Assembly: GCF_030272615.1 (NCBI RefSeq)
Contig: NC_081412.1
Location: 474,346,157-474,410,156 of the forward strand
Direction of reading: 5' to 3'
DNA: 64,000 nucleotides
Source of the DNA: Cryptomeria japonica
Lineage: Eukaryota; Streptophyta; Pinopsida; Cupressales; Cupressaceae
The stretch's first letter is position 1, and each line of letters begins with the position of its first letter. Both the position numbers and the translations under genes were made by a program. This document shows, one piece after another, positions 1 to 9,946 of this stretch. Under the pieces are notes generated by a model that was not told where the DNA came from, searched no databases, and saw nothing but the letters and a program-made list of their open reading frames with translations.

Positions 1-500
1 ATTTCATGTCACAAATTAGATTATTATATTATCTAGTGGAATCAAGGAATAATTATTCTACTTTATACATGTATATCCATGACAATGGGGTATTATCTTA
101 GGCAAGTTATTTATGCTTATTGCTTCATTACATAATCTTAAAAAAGTGGTGATCTCAACATAATGTTACTTTAAACTATAGCATTAGCAAATAGACCGAT
201 TATGGCCTTTAGTGAGTAAATTAGGTGGGTGAGACCTAGTTTGTGAGTCTTTGCCTAGAGTGCATGAGAAAATGTTTAAATTATGCACATATTTCTTCCT
301 TAAATTGTAAAATATTTTAATAACGACCATCTTCATCCTTGCTTATGCTTTAATGATCCATTAGTAAAGGTTCTTTTTTGAAGGAATAATGTATAGAATA
401 AGTCTCCATCTCAAGGTTATTAGGATTTAAAATCCATTAATCATTTTATGTATAAAATGATTAATTTATAATAATAGAAACTTTTCAATAAAAAAATTTG
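1..500. other. AT-rich intergenic DNA
   Basis: No open frame, RNA gene or clear repeat was recognised here. The stretch is AT-rich and shows only scattered stop-filled frames. Confidence 0.5.
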
Positions 501-506
501 AAATAT

Positions 507-583
507 GTCCAAGGGGTTGAGCTTAGTTGGTTAAAGCATTGAGTTCTCAATGTGGAGACCCATGTTCAACTCCCATGAGGGAC
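507..583 (+). mobile_element. tRNA-derived SINE head (or tRNA pseudogene)
   Basis: The segment has an A-box-like TGAGCTTAGTTGG at 518-530 and a B-box-like TGTTCAACTCC at about 563-573, with tRNA-like spacing. It ends in GAGGGAC (577-583), whose last four bases pair with GTCC at 507-510, a half-decayed acceptor stem. The anticodon arm has a long stem (ATTGA/TCAAT) and a shrunken loop, so it is not a functional tRNA. This is the usual look of the Pol III promoter head of a plant SINE; the body would continue rightwards towards about 710, with unclear end. A lone tRNA pseudogene is the alternative. Confidence 0.5.
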
Positions 584-710
584 ACCTTTGTGTAGAATTC
601 TAAGTTGTGACTCTTGGTCTTCCATTGTTGTTTAAAAGTGGATTTCTAAGTTGTGACCCTTGGTCTTCCTAGTTTGGTGCTCGAAAGGTACGGATTCAAT
701 ATTAGTACCT

Positions 711-909
711 CATCCACGCATGTGAACAACTCAACAAAACACTCTAAGAAATGTTGTCTCATAGTGGCCTTGATTGCAGCCGGTTGAAAGGTAAAAGGTG
801 AACTGTTTGACAAGACATCTCCCAGAGATATTTGTTTCCTACGCAAAATGTGGAGGCATCATCCACGCATGTGAACAACTCAACAAAACACCCTAAGATA
901 TGTTGTATC
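711..909. repeat. Pair of about 50-bp direct repeats
   Basis: The sequence beginning CATCCACGCATGTGAACAAC occurs at 711 and again at 860, a 149-bp offset. The similarity runs about 50 bp with three differences. It may be part of the body of the SINE-like unit to the left or a local duplication. The small open frames over it on both strands have no recognisable protein. Confidence 0.7.
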
Positions 910-1550
910 AACAAATCCATTGCCTGCGTATCCTGTGATGTAGCACTATATTTGTGGGACAGTCTAGTATTTTTCAACTTCATTTTGTTTGAATCTGGCA
1001 ATCATGGTAGCCCATGAGACCATAGTCAGAGAGAGTTTTGTTTAAGCATTCTTTAAGGTCAGATTTGATGTATTTTTTTATTACATAATCTATTTATTCT
1101 CTCTGTCTCTCAGTATTTACTTATAACTAAAATGCTATGATAAATTATGATAAGTACCTATTTATTGTTTGGAATCTGTATAAGTAATGGGTATGGAGAA
1201 AATAAAAATTCCATTAAAAACTTCAGTTAAGTTTCGATCAAACCTACAAGCTCAAAAACTAACAACACAAACCTAATATTCTCTATTCATCTCACGATCT
1301 TTAGAAAAATTAGTAAAGAAAAAAATTAGGTGGGCTTTTCACAATAGAGTTTGTTGTCTTATAATTTTTTTTTTCTGCTTCTCCTACTTTAGTCCCTGCA
1401 AAACCAGGAAGATTTTCTTGATCTATAAAAGAGATCTTGGATGTATAACTTAACAAAAACAAGAGTATAGAGGGAATACGAAAGAACAATGTTTGCCCTT
1501 TACAAAAAGAACTGAGACACCTGTAAATTTTCTTCCGTATGGCAGATTCC

Positions 1551-1670
1551 TTCATTAAAAAGAGAATTTGTTGAGTTGAAATTGGGTTACTATAACAATT
1601 TATAAATATCTTCATTAAAAAGAGAATTTGTTGAGTTGAAATTGGGTTACTATAACAATTTATAAATATA
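1551..1670. repeat. 60-bp perfect tandem duplication
   Basis: The unit TTCATTAAAAAGAGAATTTG... at 1551-1610 is repeated at 1611-1670 with only the last base differing. Such near identity in otherwise decayed sequence points to a recent slippage or duplication event. It lies in a stop-poor minus-strand stretch (1310-1705) that has no recognisable product. Confidence 0.9.
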
Positions 1671-2934
1671 CTCCTCACTTTACTGTTCTGAATAGCAGAT
1701 TTCAATTATTGTTTCCACTACCCTTTCGATGCCTCACTTTTACTACCCTACGAACGCCGGTCGTTACATTCTAATTTCTCATGTGTCAGTTAAGACGTCA
1801 AATTTATTTGCCAGGTATCTGTTTACACAAATTTTTCAATTCATACACTCATTGTAGATGCCTCTCTAAATAGAAAGAGTAAGAAATTATGTGCTAAGCA
1901 TTTGTATTTTGTCTTTGATCTAAGCAAAGGCCGTCCTCAAAACATTCTGTATATATATACTTAAATGTTTGAATAAAGAAAAGGTCCTCAAAACATGGTT
2001 GTATGGTAACATATCAAATGTATTTTGAATACCATCATTCTCCTAGTTGATAGGTAAAAATTAGGGAATTGTGGATAGTGTGGGAAAAATATTGTTTGAA
2101 TAGAAAAGATTTGTGGATGAAGGAATAATTCAAATTTAAGATTTTAAGCATGTTGAAAAATGTATTTTATAATAGGGTATAAAATAGGTATAGACATAAA
2201 GGGAATTATTAATATAAGGGTTTTTATTTATATTGATGTTTTCAAATCTGTATATATTATTCTTAGTTACATCATATTTTTTAAACTATTTTTTTCTTTC
2301 TGTCTTTTCACTTTTTAATATTTAGAACAACAATATTTTAGTTATTATTATATTAAAATTATTTAGTTTAGTTAGTTTAGGGTTATTTTCATGTAATTTA
2401 ATATTTTTATGATTTATAAGTGGAATAGAAATAGATATTATTATAATATATCCTATTATTTCTAATACAACCTCATTTATGAAAATACAATACATTAAAT
2501 TACTATTTCTAAGACAAGACATAATTTTTATCTACAAAATACATAATTTTAAGTTACAACTATAAATCAAATCAGATTACATTACTATTTCTATTTCTAA
2601 ATTATATAACAACAATTCTTGTTTTTACCATTAACATTATAAGATAATAATAGTCCAAAAATATTATAATCTTAGATACTTATCTTATTATCTTCTATTA
2701 CAATATTAAAAATCACTATGTAACACATGCAAATTTCACCATTACCATATAAAATTGTCTCTAAAACATCCAAATGCCCTAGATAGTCAAGCGTTTGACA
2801 GTTTTAGGGTTCATATATCAGGCTAAAACTTTAACACAATAAAACATATTATTGTCTCCAAACATCCAAATAAAACATAATAAGCATGTAGCTACTAGAT
2901 ATGAGAGAATGAAAGGTCTCTTGTGGGATTAAAA
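1671..2934. other. AT-rich spacer downstream of the cysteine-rich peptide gene
   Basis: Very AT-rich sequence with no supported gene. On the minus strand it is the 3' flank of the peptide gene, so it should contain that gene's 3' UTR and polyadenylation signals. Several AATAAA-like hexamers occur, but none can be singled out. Confidence 0.45.
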
Positions 2935-3171
2935 TCAAGTGTAAGAACAGCAATATCCGACTCCCTCACCACATTGTCCGATTCCGCAGCAACATTCACC
3001 CACATATACACCATCAATTTCACACTCATCATCGCTGCCGCAAGTTCTAACACTGCACACAATAGGAACCTCCGCTTCTACTATTCCTGACATAATTCCC
3101 ACTGCCAATGCTATTGCTATTATTAACGCAACGCAAAACAATTTCTTTGGCATTTCTTTTTCTGTTCTCAT
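2935..3171 (-). CDS. Small secreted cysteine-rich peptide with hevein-like core spacing
   Basis: Seventy-eight codons, single exon. Residues 11-31 form a hydrophobic signal-peptide core and a V-E-A cleavage site follows (residues 31-33), leaving a mature peptide of about 45 residues. That peptide has nine cysteines spaced C-x4-C-x5-C-x9-CCC-x4-C-x6-CC. The C-terminal half fits the hevein/chitin-binding core (CC-S-x2-G-x-CG-x4-YC) position for position, except that the Ser is a third Cys and the usual aromatic pair before CG is missing. The N-terminal cysteines do not fit hevein spacing, so membership is only suggested. A TATA box lies 28 bp upstream of the first ATG, so the second Met (codon 7, 3153-3151) may be the true start; both starts give a signal peptide. 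The likely role, by inference, is an apoplastic defence-type peptide. An odd cysteine number implies a free thiol or a dimer. Confidence 0.72.
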   Translation of the reverse strand: MRTEKEMPKKLFCVALIIAIALAVGIMSGIVEAEVPIVCSVRTCGSDDECEIDGVYVGECCCGIGQCGEGVGYCCSYT

Positions 3172-3198
3172 GAGTGGAATGAGAGATCATCGAATCCA

Positions 3199-3205
3199 AT
3201 TTATA
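3199..3205 (-). promoter_or_regulatory. TATA box of the cysteine-rich peptide gene
   Basis: Read on the minus strand this is TATAAAT within CTCTATAAATTGG. It lies 28 bp upstream of the first ATG of the peptide frame. Transcription normally starts about 30 bp downstream of a plant TATA box, so the first ATG falls at or near the start site, which favours the Met six codons further in. Confidence 0.6.
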
Positions 3206-3260
3206 GAGTGGAATCGCAAGGCCTTCGCCGTCTGTTTGTTTGGATTGCCTAAATCCATCG

Positions 3261-3316
3261 ATTTCTACGCCATTCTGTGTAATATCGATGAGACCAATTT
3301 ATTTCTACGCCATTCT
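3261..3316. repeat. Duplicated 16-bp promoter motif
   Basis: ATTTCTACGCCATTCT occurs at 3261-3276 and again at 3301-3316, exactly 40 bp apart. It is 55-145 bp upstream of the peptide gene's TATA box on the minus strand. Exact spacing and position suggest a duplicated regulatory element, but no known factor site was recognised. Confidence 0.65.
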
Positions 3317-4560
3317 CTATAAAATTATTTATCGGGTAAACCCTGCCTAAGCCGCCTCTTATATTCTTCCAGATTTCATCTAATTTAAAACAGTGGGCAA
3401 TACGGTATTTATGAATATTCGGCACTCTTATAATTTTAATACTCCTCCTTCGCCTTTGGACTGCTCACTATGCAATGCTCAATTTCTGCGCATTATTGAT
3501 CTGTGCCAAAAATTCCTTTCCTCTTCGAGATATTAACAAGATTTTATGAATAAATGTATTATATATATTTGCTACTAATATAATTTTATTTCTTTATGGT
3601 TTTGGCAATGATCCTCTGAATTAACATCTCATCACCCATTTCTATTTGAATGTTTTTACGTGTGAAAATTTTATATAAACTATAGAAAAGTTGTGTGGAA
3701 GCTCCGCTGGTCCGCAAGATGTTTTGGGCATATCTAAAAGAATAGATTCAACATTCTCCAAGTATATGAAAACCTAAAACATTAAAAACAAATTTCACAG
3801 ACGAAAAAAACATACTAAGCTACACTACACATTTCTAAATAATAGTATTTTTAATCTATATTATTTCTATATTTAAATTTTGCATATATTTATCTTTTAT
3901 TTAAAGAAAGGGTTAGGAATGGCACTAATTAATTATAATTATTAGTGTTCGTCAAGACTTTATTGAGCAATAAATTTAATAAATTATATATGTTTTGTGT
4001 TTCTAATCAATTGAATTTAGTTCATTTCAAATGAAACCTATTTATGTTTCTTATTTAGTCCAATATTACTGTACACATTTTATGCAATGTACAATATGTA
4101 CTGATTCTTCTTATCCCTATTTCAATGTATGTATGTAGTTGTCCTCTAAACACATCATAAGAGAATCTTATGTATCTCATTTATTTATATTTATAATGTT
4201 GAAATTAGCATATTTATATTATTTCCCATTTACTTTTGTAGTCACTTTTCTTACATGTCATAATACATGTACATGATAAAATAGTACATTCTCATGTGAA
4301 ATATCAATCACATTTTCCTAATTTTTAGCCACTTTTATCCACACATATCTCTAAATGCATATAAGCCTATCTTATCACAATGTGCATATATCTTCATAGA
4401 CCTGGTCTATGCTTCCTCATTTTGAAAACGTCTACCAGGGCTATTGCATCAGCGATGTGCCAAAGCTCCCAATTCGGCATAGGAGAGGAGGATGCAGGCT
4501 AAAGGATGAGTAGTCAGGCTTCACAACTACCAATGACATTGTCTTGAAAGTATCTAACGC
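3317..4560. other. AT-rich intergenic DNA
   Basis: No gene, RNA or transposon terminus recognised. It is AT-rich with many stops in all frames. Confidence 0.45.
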
Positions 4561-4574
4561 CTTTCTGAAAAATA

Positions 4575-4989
4575 TCACTCTACCCACGTTAGGCATATCC
4601 TATGATCGCTGCAGTCTTTGAGATAATGTCTAGAGAGGAGAGGGAGGGAGTGCCGGTTGGAGTAGATGTTTGGAATGAAATTGCTGTGTATGAAAAGAGA
4701 AGGAACCCATAAGATTCTCTTCCTGCTTCTCCTTAAGAGAATACAACTCCTCCCACACCTGGCCATTCCCATCTAAAGAACTTCCTGATGGGGTCTCTGT
4801 GATGGCCTTCCTAGCGCTACCATCTGAGCTCTTCTCCATGCACGAGACTCTCTCTGTCTCTTGACAAAGCCACGCCATCTGCAGAGACCTCCAAAGCTTT
4901 ACCAAGGCCAACATCATCTATAGAAACAACTTCTGATTGTGTACCACTGAAAACTCCCAACATCTCCGAAAACATGGCGACCATGAGAC
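4575..4989 (-). other. Stop-poor minus-strand stretch beside the FLX-like fragment
   Basis: Overlapping minus-strand frames run through here with higher GC content than the flanks. They are rich in Ser, Glu and Gly and resemble no family I recognise. They lie directly downstream of the FLX-like fragment and could be its decayed 3' coding part or unrelated captured sequence. I make no functional call. Confidence 0.3.
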
Positions 4990-5265
4990 TCACACCTTCT
5001 TGCTTCCCCTGGAAGTTAGAGGGAAAACAATTTGCCTCTGCCTCAATTCTATATCTATAGCAGACCGACTCTTTCTCTGCCCCGCATGGTCTAAATTGTG
5101 CTCTGCATCCTTCTGTTGAAGACCCCATTCGTCCAAATCCTCATGGCCAGATTTTGAAGCTAATTGTCCACTCCAGGCTCTTTTCTTTAAATTCGTAAGT
5201 TCTGCTCTAAGTTTCTCAACTTCACGAGCCATTGAAATTAAATTCTTCTGGATTGCATCTTTCAT
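4990..5265 (-). pseudogene. FLX-like (FLC EXPRESSOR-like) coiled-coil exon fragment
   Basis: The first 30 or so codons read as a heptad-type coiled coil containing KNLISMAREVEKLRAEL followed by a K-R-A run. This is the diagnostic core of plant FLX and FLX-like proteins, nuclear coiled-coil factors linked in Arabidopsis to FRIGIDA-dependent flowering control. An AG acceptor just before the ATGCAATCC at about 5257 fits an exon start. After the coiled coil the frame drifts into unrelated sequence and stops, far short of the several hundred residues of the family, and no upstream exon was found. It is best read as one exon copied or stranded here. A CACTA-type terminus starts 32 bp to the right, so transposon-mediated movement is possible but unproven. 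Confidence 0.6.
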
Positions 5266-5296
5266 AAAAAATCAATCGATCTATGAGAAACATGTT

Positions 5297-5430
5297 CACT
5301 ACTACATATAGGGGAGGTTTAAGACGTTAATTTAAGACAAAAATTAGTTTTGTCTTGAATACATATTTTATGTTTAATTTATATTTTTAATTATTTCATT
5401 GTCTCAAATTAAGACAATAAAAAACTTTCC
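5297..5430 (+). mobile_element. Putative CACTA transposon terminus
   Basis: CACTACTACATATAGGGG at 5297, followed by GGTTTAAGACGTT, has the form of a CACTA (En/Spm) end, and TTAAGAC-type motifs recur in both orientations through about 5420 as subterminal repeats would. Orientation implies the element extends rightwards. No matching TAGTAGTG end was found, so this may be a broken or half element. Confidence 0.45.
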
Positions 5431-5439
5431 CCAAAAATA

Positions 5440-6270
5440 ATACCTCTTTTTCCCTCTTTTTTTCTCTCTCAACTCATATGTCTCTGCTTCCCCAACGGCA
5501 GGGGCATCGGCATGCGGTTATCAATGACGGGAAGGATTAGGATGGGTTTAGTTTTATCTGCAAACTCTGCCCATATTTTCCCATCGTCTTCACTGACAGG
5601 AAACTGCAAATTGAGCAGGGTTTTCCATCTCCGCCCTTCGTGCCAAACACATTGTCCCGATCTGGTTTTCCATTGGTTTAGAGATCTTGAACAAAATCTT
5701 ATTCTTGTACATCAGCATCGGCATGGCCCCAGATAACTACCCAATACTGGCATTAGATTTTTCTAATCTTCAGCTGGTTTTTTCTCTCATTTTAGAGAAA
5801 TTTCTTCTTTGGTAGGGTTCTGCACATTTCATTAGGCTTTCTTTGTAGATATTTCCATTCATGCTTTGTGTGATTATCTTTGTTGGAGGGCTGTGGAAGA
5901 GTTGTCTTCACTAAACGGTGACGGAAGAGTTAAAGACTCGTGTCTGTGCTAAATAGGTTTTAACTACTGCATCCAAATCTTCAATGAAAAACTATTTACC
6001 TATACACATAAAACGTAACTAACAAAGATCAGTATATAGATCATTTACTTAAACATAGCGCTAAACAAAGACCTCAAATTGAATCATTTTATTATCATAA
6101 CAGCTGCAATCGTAATAGTATTCTTTATAGAATTAAATCAATCGATTAAACTATTATATCAACTGGGTCATTGGAAGCTTGGGGACATCTCAAGCCGTCA
6201 AGGCTGGAGTAACAGGATACAGAACTTTTACCGTCACAGCTACCCTTTCTCTCCCTAACTGATTCCCTTT
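5440..6270. other. Spacer right of the CACTA terminus
   Basis: Contains a 74-codon plus-strand frame (5512-5736) with no recognisable domain and moderately GC-rich sequence. If the CACTA end is real, part of this may be internal sequence of a deleted element. Nothing else was recognised. Confidence 0.3.
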
Positions 6271-6274
6271 TTCC

Positions 6275-6445
6275 TCCCATGGCTCAAATGGTAAGAGTGG
6301 GTGATGGCAGTGATCGGCTCCTACCCTCCCCTGTAACTTTGTGCCTGGTTCATATTCGGTATATTATCTTATCTGATTGCCCACCCCCCGATCTTGAAAT
6401 GAAAGCGCTGCCGATCCCATTAAGTTTGGGGTAGACACTGTGCAT
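6275..6445 (+). mobile_element. SINE-like unit with Pol III A and B boxes
   Basis: An A-box-like TGGCTCAAATGG at 6280-6291 and a B-box-like GGTTCATATTC at 6347-6357 lie in the order expected of a tRNA-derived promoter. The unit continues through GATCCCATTAAGTTTGGGG to about 6440, where AT-rich sequence resumes. No target duplication was found. The A-B distance is longer than in tRNAs, so this could be a diverged SINE or chance. Confidence 0.4.
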
Positions 6446-6774
6446 CATTATTTCTTGTATACATACAGATAAATCCTATTAATTTTATAGTCAGGGTAAT
6501 AATTTGTTGATGATTCATGCTAGGCAGGGTATTCCCCCCATCGCCCTCACCCAGAAAGAGACTACTCGCTCAAAGGTTTGAAAATGGTGCCAATGGCCCA
6601 ATATTCGATGCATTTTACTCTGTTTCAATTCTCGGAAGTGTATTCTGCGTTGTTTTTCTGGGATCATTGCAGCGTATGTATTTGTGTATGTGATGTCATT
6701 AATTGAGGTTTTGTATTGTAATAAAAAATAAAAAAGATTCTGAAAAACAAATAACAAAATCAACTTGGGAGTAC

Positions 6775-6782
6775 TATAAATA
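6775..6782 (+). promoter_or_regulatory. Strong orphan TATA box
   Basis: TATAAATA in the context CTATAAATAGAGGGG is a near-ideal plant TATA box. A transcript from about 6805-6812 would meet ATGGGCTGTTAA (a three-codon minimal ORF) and then a possible donor GAG|GTATGA near 6866. No clear protein-coding exon follows. It may drive a non-coding RNA, a decayed gene, or be an old LTR promoter. Confidence 0.45.
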
Positions 6783-6869
6783 GAGGGGTCGTCTCATTTG
6801 TTTCAGACCATCGAGAATCGTACACCGCAAATGGGCTGTTAAATATCGACAGTTGCAATGTGCTGAGGT

Positions 6870-9800
6870 ATGATTATATGCATATGCTTTATGTAAAGAT
6901 GATTGTGGTTTCTGGTTCTGTAAGTCAGACTTTTCTTTAAATTTTCTAAACAGATTTTGGTTTTCTTTGTTGAATGAGATGTGGAGGTGCTACTGGCTAC
7001 TTAGCTCTGATTTTTTATTAAGTATCCATGTTTTGGTTTTTAATGAACTTCTGAGATACCCAGTTGAAGGAATTGAAGTTTTATCGTGGTATCTGATTTC
7101 ACAAGGCATGATTGAGATTGTCAGTAATGGGAATGAATGGCATACTTTTAATGTGAACGAGTTTAACTTTTTTGCCTCTTATAAGAACATGAGATACTGA
7201 AAATGGGGTAAGCTAGACCAAGAGGACCTTTAGCTATGGAAGCTCCCGACAATATGATTAGCCATTGAAGGAGCTATTTCTTTTCCTTTTTGTTAAAGTG
7301 TCTGTGTGTGTGTGCGCGTGCGCATGTGTGCACTTCAGATAGCCAGAACTAAGAATTATTTGGATACAACATTCGAATTATCAATAATTCAATAAAATCT
7401 ACTAGCTAGCTAGCAGAAAATTGTGGGTCTTTTGTGCATTGCATTTTATTGGTCATACTTGCTAGTTTTTTTTCTGTGCTCAAAGCCTGGAAAGCAAAAT
7501 GATATAGAGAAGTTATAAATTAAAAAATGAAGGAAGAATTTAGTTGCTGAGTTGTCTTGTTTGCAGTCTACCATTTTAGAAGAGGCTCCTAGAATACAGA
7601 TTTTGTTTTTTGATAGATTTTGGTTTTCTTTTTTTAGATAAACAAATTGATAATTTACGTTAGATTTGGAGATTTCACCTTATTCAGAATCCTTCTACAT
7701 ACCTGAGTGCCACATAGAAAGCTGTTGTGTATGCTAATTTCCTAAATAAACAAAGATAAAAACATGAAGCTTCTTACAATCCATGACATAAACTGTAAAG
7801 CATCTAGTAGGAAATTGTATATAGTTGTATTTACATTTCTACTTTCTTTAGAATCTTCGTAATGTCTTTGCTCAGCATGAATAGGATAATTGACCCATTT
7901 TGCATGCCTCATCCAAGATTCCTTTCTTCCTTTGGTCTTCAATCAGAGAATGCTTGTGTGTGTCACCATGCTTTTTGCAATATTCATTTCTTTGTCAGAT
8001 CTTCTACACAACCTCCCTTTTCTCATGAGAAGCATTGGATAGAGAAAGGGAGGATATCTACAGAGAATGTTCCTAAGAGTTGGAACATCGCTAATCAGGG
8101 GGCTGGTAGCAATATTATCTTGGATGCACATTGTGGCCACAATAAGTGTTTGAGAGAAACCTCTCATAAGATAGTATCTTGAATGTTAGGTTAACCATTT
8201 ATGCAAACTACCCATGATTTTTGAATAAATATTCTAAAGCAGCAAGGTTTTGGTCACTTTTTCCGTGAAGTCATTATTGATTTACCTCACGATGAGTTGT
8301 TTGGTGTCTTTAAGTTTCCTTCACACATAGAGAAACATTGATCTTTACTCCAATGCCCATGTTTTACTAGTTTAAAATGTGTTGATTTTGGATGAAACTT
8401 TTCATCCAGTAAACTATTAGACTTTTACACCTTGCTATATGATCAGTGGGATGGCCATGTGATGCAAGGTTCAACTCTCTTTAGCAACTAATTCTATTTT
8501 AATCCTTATGATCCAGTCTTATGGTTCCTTATCTTGTGAAAGATAGCTCAGATGATCTATTAGTTTCAAATGGCACTCACCCGTAAAGCAAACACTTGGG
8601 ACTGCATTTCTGCAGTGTTAGACAAGATTCACTAAATCGGGATAGTAAATAATACTAGGCATCAGAAACCCTCTAAGGAATTACCTGTTACCTTGCATGT
8701 GATTCTTCTCAAGTTACTCAATAATCATAACATCACTAGTGCTCTGAACCCTTCCTTTATAAATTCATAGAAACACCACTTTATGCTGTAAGGACTGGTA
8801 TCTCAAATTCAATAAATAATAAGCTGTAACCAAAATTGTTTTATGAACACATATGCAGCCGGAACAGATTGGACTCAACCAATTTGAAAAATGGGCTACT
8901 TGGACCTACTTTAAACTCCTCTGGTTATGCTCATTATGCCTCGGGTTGTTGACTTCGCCCCTACCTTGTGCTTGTTATTTAATTACAAGCGTTCCAACAT
9001 ATATTTGGCCTGAAAAGCTAAAATGTCATGATGTTAGTTACTAGGAAAAATGATTTATATCTTAGTCCACAGTCTGGAGAAACTGCCAAAGAACTATCTT
9101 GAAGCTGATTAAACAAATTAAGGAAATTAGATACTACTTAAATATGCATCCACTGATGGGCAAGATTATCATAGACCTCAGTTCAAGCACCACATGTCAG
9201 TAGAAATGGTGTGGTCCACACTTTCCTATGTTCATCAAGTTTAAATAACTTTAGGGAACAACAAAAACATATTCTTACCGTTGAAGCTAAACATATTGTA
9301 ACAAAATAAAATAAATAAATAAAAAATGTTTTTAAACACCAGTTATATGTAATAATAAATAATAAATATTAAAATAAAAGAGTAAAATTCAGATTTCAGC
9401 AGCAAGTTAGGTCCCCAGTGTTCTATATTGATGAAGATCTACAAGATTATTCTTCATTTTTGCTTCATCCGATTGGAGTTGTATGTGTTCATTTGAAGCT
9501 CAAATCTGAGTGCACAATCAGGGATGGAAAACCCTTGACTGCATCCTTTGAGGTTAGGACGAAAACAGCATCCTCTCACTGGTCAGTTGCATGCAGGAAT
9601 TGGAGGTTAATCTAAAATTTGCAAATCTGTGTGATTTGGGTGGGTGATACCTGCTGAAACAAATCAGACAACTCCAACAAGCCACTGCTCATTACCAGGT
9701 CAACTAATTCATTGCACAGCAGTGAAAATAAACTGTTGCAGTGGAGTTGGAAAGATGAAAAATTGCTTTATCATCTATGTTAGATCTGAGTGGATGGTTG

Positions 9801-9940
9801 AGGTTTCTCAGAAGTGCTTGTGAGAGTCACGCTAGCTGGAAAGATGTTCATAGCTAAGAGTATTCTTGACTTGGGCTGCAATTGGGAGATCACACATCAT
9901 TCTTATCAATCACAGGCCATTCAACTCATTGCAATCACTC
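6870..9940. other. Region without a supported gene
   Basis: Several frames of 60-106 codons occur on both strands (for example 7862-8182 and 9418-9615), but none shows a domain or clear exon structure. A short GT/GC run lies near 7304-7330 and A/T-rich simple sequence near 9300-9380. Possible introns or UTRs of a transcript from the 6775 TATA box cannot be excluded. Confidence 0.35.
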
Positions 9941-9946
9941 ATTTAT

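Noticed and set aside
507-583. Functional tRNA gene
   Set aside because: The acceptor stem pairs only in part and the anticodon loop is too short.
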